Positions 59,570-64,000 of a stretch of DNA of 64,000 nucleotides are shown piece after piece. The DNA comes from Novosphingobium sp. Rr 2-17 (GTDB lineage: Bacteria; Pseudomonadota; Alphaproteobacteria; Sphingomonadales; Sphingomonadaceae), in assembly GCF_000272475.1 (NCBI RefSeq), contig NZ_AKFJ01000118.1, positions 108,447 to 172,446 on the forward strand, in the 5' to 3' direction. Each line of letters opens with the position of its first letter. Positions within the stretch are counted from its first letter, which is position 1. The translations under genes were made by a program, and so were the position numbers. The notes under the pieces are model-generated. The model did no database searches, was not told the DNA's origin, and saw only the letters and a list, made by a program, of their open reading frames with translations.

Positions 59570-60657
59570 TGGCCAAGCACTATCGATCTTACCAGATCAA
59601 TCCTGTCCTCGAGTTTTTTACGAACGTTGGCGCCATCCGAAACTACGATTCTATCAAATTCCTTTTCCTCCATTTTCACCGCAACCTCCGCAGCAGTCAC
59701 TCCAACCTGCGGGGTTTCACGAACTGCCAAAGCGGTTCCTACAGCGATAGCCTCAAATCGAACGCGCGGAACAGTATTGGCCGTTGAGTTTTTACGAAAT
59801 CCATTCGGAAAAAGGTTATTAACATTTACAAGCATATTGAGAAATTCAGCACGAAGATCGCTGACTATATTCGGGTCGGCAATAGCCTTTTCATTTGCTG
59901 AAGCTATATAAGCGTAAAGATATTTCTTTGGCCTATCTCGATAATTTGGAAAACGACCGTCAGGTGTATTCCATCCCTCAAGATACGCAAAAAAGCGCGT
60001 CACAAGTTCTTCACGCTCACGCTGATCTGCGGCCTTTTGCGACATAGGCGACATCGCAATAAATTCATTGCTTTCAGCCAATTCACGAATGAGTTCAGTC
60101 ATCGGGCCTGGAAGTGATCCACGGCGAATTTCTGCTTCATTGGCGATTGTGCCCGACCGATTGATCCGCGCAAACATTTCAGCACGAGTTGCGGGGTCCG
60201 TCGCGGTATCCAGTACGATCGTCCGGATAGTCACATCCTCAAGCTTGTTTCTCCGGTCATTTGGTAGATCGTCGAAAGTGAATCCATTCAATTCAGGTAC
60301 GAGAGCCAAATCGGACAAGCGCAATCCTTCTTTTAAAAAAGCACGGATAGCGCGCATCCTCTGAGAGCCGTCTACGATCTCCATCCTACCGTCTGCGGTC
60401 TGATAAAAAAATAAAAATGGAACCGGGAGACCGATCATAAGAGATTCAATGAATTCAGATTTCTGCTGATCTTTCCAGGCTAGCTTTCGCTGATATTTTG
60501 GAACAAAATATCTATCTGTTTCATCATTCTTAAAACGCGAAACATAAAGGGAAATAGGATACTCAGCGACAGAAAATTTTACCTGACGAGACACTGTCGA
60601 GATAGCGGCCTCAGCATCGATTTTTTCCTGCTGACTTGGAGCCTTATTTTTCGCCAT
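59566..60657 (-). CDS. DUF262 (ParB/GmrS-like) domain protein
   Basis: A 363-residue protein with the DUF262 nucleotide-binding motifs VPKYQRKLAW (53-61) and VDGSQRMRAI (95-104), the DGQQR variant. A helical C-terminal part follows. DUF262 proteins are the NTP-using halves of type IV restriction enzymes and similar defences. No HNH DUF1524 nuclease domain is seen, so the HEPN partner may be the effector. First gene of the operon, TAAGGG before its ATG. Confidence 0.82.
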   Translation of the reverse strand: MAKNKAPSQQEKIDAEAAISTVSRQVKFSVAEYPISLYVSRFKNDETDRYFVPKYQRKLAWKDQQKSEFIESLMIGLPVPFLFFYQTADGRMEIVDGSQRMRAIRAFLKEGLRLSDLALVPELNGFTFDDLPNDRRNKLEDVTIRTIVLDTATDPATRAEMFARINRSGTIANEAEIRRGSLPGPMTELIRELAESNEFIAMSPMSQKAADQREREELVTRFFAYLEGWNTPDGRFPNYRDRPKKYLYAYIASANEKAIADPNIVSDLRAEFLNMLVNVNNLFPNGFRKNSTANTVPRVRFEAIAVGTALAVRETPQVGVTAAEVAVKMEEKEFDRIVVSDGANVRKKLEDRIDLVRSIVLGQ

Positions 60658-60799
60658 CTTGATACCCTTAGTTTTCCGCGCCTTCGATCAGCGATCAAGC
60701 ACTACGGAACCCGCGTATGGCCCTGACAATCCGCCTGTCTAGACGTATTTTTCTCGGCCTACATTTCCTCTTTCCTACACGCTCTGAAGTTGTCAGTCG

Positions 60800-60814
60800 G
60801 AACATAATGGGAAC
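60800..60814 (-). promoter_or_regulatory. LexA-type box upstream of the DUF262-HEPN-MTase operon
   Basis: On the minus strand GTTC-CCATTAT-GTTC, exactly the GTTC-N7-GTTC of alphaproteobacterial LexA boxes. It overlaps a possible promoter (TTTCCA, 17 bases, TATGTT). The operon start codon is about 143 bases downstream. Confidence 0.55.
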
Positions 60815-60891
60815 AAAAAGAGTTGGAAACTTGAGCGCGGGAAGCGTGAGATCGGAGCCGGGCTGCGAGTTTGCGTGCCCGGTTTGCACCG

Positions 60892-61437
60892 TCAGGTGCG
60901 CGACGTTGGCTGCAATTCGGATGAGCCTTCGTCGTCAGATAGATGACGCTCTTGGCGGTCAGTTGCTGCAAGCGCGACTTGATCGGGCACGAAAGGTCCA
61001 ATTCCTGCGAAGCCAGTTGGAAGCCATCGAGCAAGAGTTTCTGCAGTCTCTTGCTTTGAAGCGTGCTCAGGCACCAAAGCCAACAGCCCTAGGAACATAT
61101 CGCAGAGCGCAGCTTCACTAGGCAGTGCAATCGGCAGCGAAATATATTGAACCGGCGGCCTCGCAGCCTCAACCGCACGCGCTTCCGGTTCGGCCTCTGC
61201 ATCCCTCAAGCCCGCAAGCTTCATGACCTCGGCAGGATCTACGCCGTGTTCGGCCAGGACCGCCGCTACACGTCGGGCAAACTCCAGCGGCAAATGCGGC
61301 TTTTTGAACGTGCTCATGGACTCATAGCGGGCATACGAACCGAAGGGCATGTCGAGTTCTTCAGCGATACGCCTAATGCTTAACTTGGGAACGGCAGCCT
61401 TGCGAAGCTCTTTGAGCCGAGAAGTTACGGAAGCCAT
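60892..61437 (-). CDS. XRE family phage repressor
   Basis: A 181-residue protein with an HTH near the N-terminus (SRLKELRKAAVPKLSIRRIA, DMPFGSYARYESM) and a short C-terminal part (AALCDMFLGLLALVPEHASK) without an S24 peptidase. It is divergent from the carph-isopro protein, the arrangement of a lysis/lysogeny switch. A -10-like TATAGT lies only a few bases before its ATG, so the mRNA could be leaderless. It is about 234 bases from the DUF262 operon start, in the same direction. Confidence 0.75.
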   Translation of the reverse strand: MASVTSRLKELRKAAVPKLSIRRIAEELDMPFGSYARYESMSTFKKPHLPLEFARRVAAVLAEHGVDPAEVMKLAGLRDAEAEPEARAVEAARPPVQYISLPIALPSEAALCDMFLGLLALVPEHASKQETAETLARWLPTGFAGIGPFVPDQVALAATDRQERHLSDDEGSSELQPTSRT

Positions 61438-61445
61438 AGGCCGAC

Positions 61446-61514
61446 TATACGGAAAACCTGCACACAGTCTTGCTTCAGAATGTAGTTGATAGACGTTCAG
61501 CTTTCGCATACACA
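61446..61514. promoter_or_regulatory. Divergent promoters of the repressor/early switch
   Basis: On the minus strand a -10-like TATAGT (61446-61451). On the plus strand TTGATA (61486-61491), 17 bases, TACACA (61509-61514). Both would start transcription near the respective start codons. No clear repeated operator was identified. Confidence 0.35.
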
Positions 61515-61802
61515 ATGCGCATGCAACACGCAGACAACATATTCGCGATTTTCGGAGGCATCCGCCCGATGGCGCGCAAACTGGGCGAAGCGCCCGCCAA
61601 CGTATCCGCATGGAAGACGCAAGGCCGCATTCCCGCACAGAAGCAGCCGCATGTTCTGGCCGTCGCCGTGAACCTTGGCCTGCCGGTCACTGCCGAAAAT
61701 GTCGTGTTCCCCCTTGGTCGTCCTGATGCCGATGTAGCGGCGACCAACGCCCCCGTCGTTTGCGATCACCCCACCAAAGCGCAATGGAAGGACGCGGCAT
61801 GA
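61515..61802 (+). CDS. Carph-isopro domain (Cro-like) protein
   Basis: A 95-residue protein. DNIFAIFGGIRPMARKLGEA followed by NVSAWKTQGRIPAQKQPHVL is the carph-isopro HTH-like domain seen in phage switch proteins. It is divergent from the repressor, so it probably acts like Cro. The ATG at 61521 is an alternative. It overlaps the next gene by ATGA. Confidence 0.72.
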   Translation: MRMQHADNIFAIFGGIRPMARKLGEAPANVSAWKTQGRIPAQKQPHVLAVAVNLGLPVTAENVVFPLGRPDADVAATNAPVVCDHPTKAQWKDAA

Positions 61803-62053
61803 AGATCGACGAGTTCCTCACCCACGACGAGGGTCTCCGCCTGGAGTGCCTTCGCCTCGCGGTCGCTGCCGGAGATTCTCGGTTGGGTGGCATGTTCTAC
61901 GAGTTCGTAGACAAAGGCACCCCGTTTCCTCCTGCCACCCAAGGCTTCATCTCCAAGGCCGCTGCAAAAGAATCGGATCTGCCGGGCCAAGTGGCTGCAA
62001 TGCTACGCCGACATGAAGAGCGCGATGCGAAGGCGGCGTTTAGCGATGAGTAG
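61799..62053 (+). CDS. Early phage protein, unknown
   Basis: An 84-residue helical protein (MKIDEFLTHDEGLRLECLRL). Translational overlaps on both sides place it in the early operon. No family recognised. Confidence 0.6.
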   Translation: MKIDEFLTHDEGLRLECLRLAVAAGDSRLGGMFYEFVDKGTPFPPATQGFISKAAAKESDLPGQVAAMLRRHEERDAKAAFSDE

Positions 62054-62423
62054 GCAGGGCATTACAGCCGCCAGCTCTACCGTGCTTGGCACCTTCGCGG
62101 TTCGCAAGGGCAGTGACGAACAGGCCGCTTATCTCGGACTCGACCCGGCGTCCGTTTGCCCTGGCGAAAGCCAGGAGTTCGTCGGCATCGAACTCGACGC
62201 GCTTCGCAGCTATGCCGCTCGCGGTCTTATGATCCAGGTCCTTGCTGATCGAGGCGTGGTATTCCTCGACGGTCGCGGATTTGATGTCGCCATCGCAAAT
62301 CTCACGAAAACGATCCTGGTTGGCTGCATTCGGCCACAGGACGGCAATACCGGCTATCTGTACGGAACTCTCCTTTCGTTGGTGTCTGGAAGCCCAGCGA
62401 TAGCGCGGCGGGAAACGGCATGA
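62046..62423 (+). CDS. Early phage protein, unknown
   Basis: A 125-residue protein starting MSRQGITAASSTVLGTFAVR. It overlaps its neighbours on both sides (8 and 4 bases), so it is part of the early operon. No family recognised. Confidence 0.55.
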   Translation: MSRQGITAASSTVLGTFAVRKGSDEQAAYLGLDPASVCPGESQEFVGIELDALRSYAARGLMIQVLADRGVVFLDGRGFDVAIANLTKTILVGCIRPQDGNTGYLYGTLLSLVSGSPAIARRETA

Positions 62424-62911
62424 CTAAAGTCCGCGCCCCACTATCCTTCTCGCTCGCCATCACCACTGTCGCCGGCCTCATCGGTTGGCAGGCGGCGGCG
62501 AAGATCACCCGCCGTTCGGTTCGCACCGTCCGCCATTGGAGCGAGAGCGACCGCAAGGGCACGCCCACGCTCGATCAGGCCATCGCCCTCGATCAGGCCT
62601 ACATGCGCGCTGGTGGCGATCATGCGCCGATCCGGGCGGCTTACGAATTGCAACTGGGCGTCGCTCTGGCAGACGTGATCGCCTGCCGCGCCGCGCTCGC
62701 ACAAGACATCGCCCTGGCCACCCGCGAAAGCGGGGAGGCGCTCAGCCATTGCATTGAGGCCATGCAGCCCGGTGCATCCCCCGCCACGATCCATCGCGCC
62801 ATTGCCGAAACCCAGGACGTAGACGCGCTTCTCCCGCGCCTCCTCGGACGGCTCAAAGCCCTTCTACCCGGCAATGGGGCCGGGCACGAAGCCACGGGGG
62901 AAATACGGTAA
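62420..62911 (+). CDS. Early HTH-like phage protein
   Basis: A 163-residue protein with AKITRRSVRTVRHWSESDRK near residue 30, a likely HTH recognition region, and a helical remainder rich in Ala. It might be a CII/Cox-like regulator. It shares a base with the Ogr start. Confidence 0.55.
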   Translation: MTKVRAPLSFSLAITTVAGLIGWQAAAKITRRSVRTVRHWSESDRKGTPTLDQAIALDQAYMRAGGDHAPIRAAYELQLGVALADVIACRAALAQDIALATRESGEALSHCIEAMQPGASPATIHRAIAETQDVDALLPRLLGRLKALLPGNGAGHEATGEIR

Positions 62912-63216
62912 TGTCGGGTCGTCCGGTCCAATTGCCACACGTCAACTGCCCGGCCTGCGGGGGCCGCGCTTTCGCGCGATCGGTGGGCAAGAACAGCCTG
63001 CTGTTTCGGGAAGTCTACTACACCTGCCGCAATCCCGATGCCTGCGGCCACCAATTCGTCGTCGAGATGGTGGCAAAGCGCACCACCAAGCCGAGCCGCT
63101 TTCCGGTGCTCAAGCACAAGCTGCCGATGACCAAATGGCACGAAGCCGCGAACGACCGCGCCGATAATGACGACGGCCCCCCGCCCGAACCTGTGACCAG
63201 CGCGATCGTCACCTAA
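62911..63216 (+). CDS. ogr: Ogr/Delta-like zinc-finger late activator
   Basis: A 101-residue protein with Cys13-x2-Cys16-x22-Cys39-x5-Cys45 (CPACGG, CRNPDACGHQF). This is the zinc-binding layout of P2 Ogr and P4 Delta (C-x2-C-x22-C-x4-C), with one extra residue in the last gap. After it, TTKPSRFPVLKHKLP resembles the Ogr C-terminal region. It should switch on late transcription by binding the dyads at 32810, 39429 and 49848. In P2 ogr lies beside D; here it is in the early operon. Confidence 0.82.
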   Translation: MSGRPVQLPHVNCPACGGRAFARSVGKNSLLFREVYYTCRNPDACGHQFVVEMVAKRTTKPSRFPVLKHKLPMTKWHEAANDRADNDDGPPPEPVTSAIVT

Positions 63217-63314
63217 CCTGACGGCCGCGCTGGCCTGACCCTCCCGACCCCGTGATTTTCAACCCGGCTCGCTTCCGGGAACGCCCCTCCCTTGTCTTCA
63301 AACCGGAGCCAACC

Positions 63315-63512
63315 ATGCGCCAGAGCCCCACCCCGCCACAGCCGCAGCCCCCGGCGCGAGCGTTCCTGTTCGTCTGCAGCGCCTGCGAAACCCCCGAATG
63401 CAGCCCGACCCCGGACCTGCCGAAGAACTGGGGCGCGGCGCCGATCGGCGAGAACACCCACGCCTACTGCCCCGAATGCGCAATCGATCTGCCCAAGGGC
63501 GAACTACAGTGA
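63315..63512 (+). CDS. Small zinc-ribbon-like early protein
   Basis: A 65-residue protein with CSACETPEC and CPEC, four or more Cys that could bind zinc, after a Pro-rich start. Its stop overlaps the GTG of the next gene. Confidence 0.5.
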   Translation: MRQSPTPPQPQPPARAFLFVCSACETPECSPTPDLPKNWGAAPIGENTHAYCPECAIDLPKGELQ

Positions 63513-63727
63513 CCGCCCCCGTCGACGTCCGCGCCATGCTGGCCCAGATCGAACGGGAAGAGGCCTTGGCCGAAGCGCGCGAACTGCACAAAGCGCAGCG
63601 CCGCCTTTCCAACCTCGCCGCCGCGTATGAGCGGATCGCCATGCCCGTGCTGGTCATCGCCGCGGCACTGCTCGGCGTGATCTGCGCGGGCGCCCAGGTC
63701 GCGATCTACCTGAGCGCGGCGGGCTAA
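63509..63727 (+). CDS. Small early membrane protein
   Basis: A 72-residue protein from a GTG start, with a charged helix (AQIEREEALAEARELHKAQR) and one membrane segment (LVIAAALLGVICAGAQVAIY). Position in the early operon suggests phage cargo; function unknown. Confidence 0.5.
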   Translation: MTAPVDVRAMLAQIEREEALAEARELHKAQRRLSNLAAAYERIAMPVLVIAAALLGVICAGAQVAIYLSAAG

Positions 63728-63732
63728 GGCCG

Positions 63733-63960
63733 ATGGGCGAGGCACACTTCGCGCACTTGTTCGTCGGCGATCCCACCCTCGCCAAGATCGAGCAGCTCGT
63801 GCGCTGCTGCGAACAGCGAAAAAGCCGCGCGTCGCAAAAGCTCGCCGCCGCCCAGGCCGAAATCGCTGCCGCCGAGGCCGCCTACGACCGGGCCATCGCC
63901 GCCCGTGTCACTTGGATCGAGACCAGCCCCGGCCCCGATCCCCAACTCATGATGCTGTGA
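63733..63960 (+). CDS. Small early protein, coiled coil
   Basis: A 75-residue protein with a helix ASQKLAAAQAEIAAAEAAYD of coiled-coil character. It follows the membrane protein by five bases. Function unknown. Confidence 0.5.
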   Translation: MGEAHFAHLFVGDPTLAKIEQLVRCCEQRKSRASQKLAAAQAEIAAAEAAYDRAIAARVTWIETSPGPDPQLMML

Positions 63961-63971
63961 AGGAACCAGAC

Positions 63972-64000
63972 ATGGCACAATCCAGTGACGATCGCCTGCG
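63972..64000 (+). CDS. Start of a further early gene, cut by the window end
   Basis: ATG with GAAGGAA about six bases upstream, opening MAQSSDDRLR. Too short to identify; the P2 replication gene A or another early gene would be expected here. Confidence 0.35.

Larger units (their letters stand above)
26060..64000. mobile_element. P2-like prophage, right end outside the window
   Basis: Begins at the tRNA-Gln 3' end, where the left attachment site should lie, with the integrase immediately inside. It contains a nearly complete P2-type set: Q, P, O, N, M, L, X, lysis genes, R, S, J, I, H, V, W, FI, FII, E/E', T, U, D, a repressor and Ogr. No second copy of the tRNA 3' end was seen up to 64000, and early genes are still running at the edge. 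Structural genes look intact, so it may be inducible. Confidence 0.92.

Noticed and set aside
60717..61121. Plus-strand 134-codon frame opposite the repressor
   Set aside because: It crosses the LexA-type box and the antisense of the repressor gene and resembles no protein.
26060..64000. Second attachment site inside the window
   Set aside because: No second copy of the tRNA-Gln 3' end (TTCGAATCCTCGCGGGGCA) was seen; the right end must lie beyond 64000.
1..64000. CRISPR array
   Set aside because: No regularly spaced short repeats were seen; the repeats found are dyads or single pairs.

Overview
The window looks like a chromosome segment of a GC-rich alphaproteobacterium, most likely a sphingomonad (Sphingobium/Novosphingobium type). 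The evidence is the many TonB-receptor and aromatic-catabolism genes, sphingomonad-style small proteins, an rlmE-ppx pair, and a LexA box of the alphaproteobacterial form (GTTC-N7-GTTC). No species can be assigned from sequence alone.

Positions 1-25860 are host chromosome. A uroporphyrinogen-III methyltransferase converges on a dicarboxylate symporter. An operon of three secreted proteins (the first DUF6152-like) and a TonB-dependent receptor follows (2795-7427). Next is a catabolic island (7536-20560). On the minus strand it carries TetR, FAH hydrolase, VOC, cupin, aldehyde dehydrogenase and Ldh-type dehydrogenase genes. Divergently it carries a flavin monooxygenase, a C-C hydrolase-like alpha/beta hydrolase, an aromatic-acid MFS transporter and a hydroxycinnamoyl-CoA hydratase-lyase-like protein. 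A protein with two GntR-type winged helices, a COG3618-type amidohydrolase and an FCD-GntR regulator complete it. Two decayed IS remnants (IS5-like and IS3-like) flank the regulator/amidohydrolase part. A PAS/degenerate-GGDEF/LuxR regulator, a P-loop kinase, rlmE, ppx/gppA and tRNA-Gln(CUG) lead to the prophage.

From the tRNA-Gln 3' end to the right edge (about 26.06-64.0 kb) lies a P2-like prophage, truncated by the window. It has a P4-type integrase, a replication-like HTH protein, Q-P (minus) and O-N-M-L-X, a lysis set (holin, endolysin, nested Rz/Rz1) and R-S. Then come J-I-H, a 1397-residue fibre with two SGNH-like domains, an adenine methylase, V-W-FI-FII-E/E'-T-U-D, and a divergent repressor/early region that includes an Ogr/Delta zinc-finger activator. 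Three copies of a dyad CATTTGG-N12-CCAAATG sit upstream of the late operons and match the geometry of P2 Ogr sites.

The prophage carries AT-richer cargo. One cassette is an unknown protein plus an XRE-ImmA/IrrE protein behind a 13-bp inverted repeat (48036-49810). Another is a small Cys-rich protein flanked by a decayed duplicate of the gene D 3' end. The third is an overlapping operon DUF262 - HEPN RNase-like - 5mC methyltransferase (60657 to 57793, minus strand) with a LexA-type box upstream. This last operon is the best candidate for a poorly described defence system in the window.
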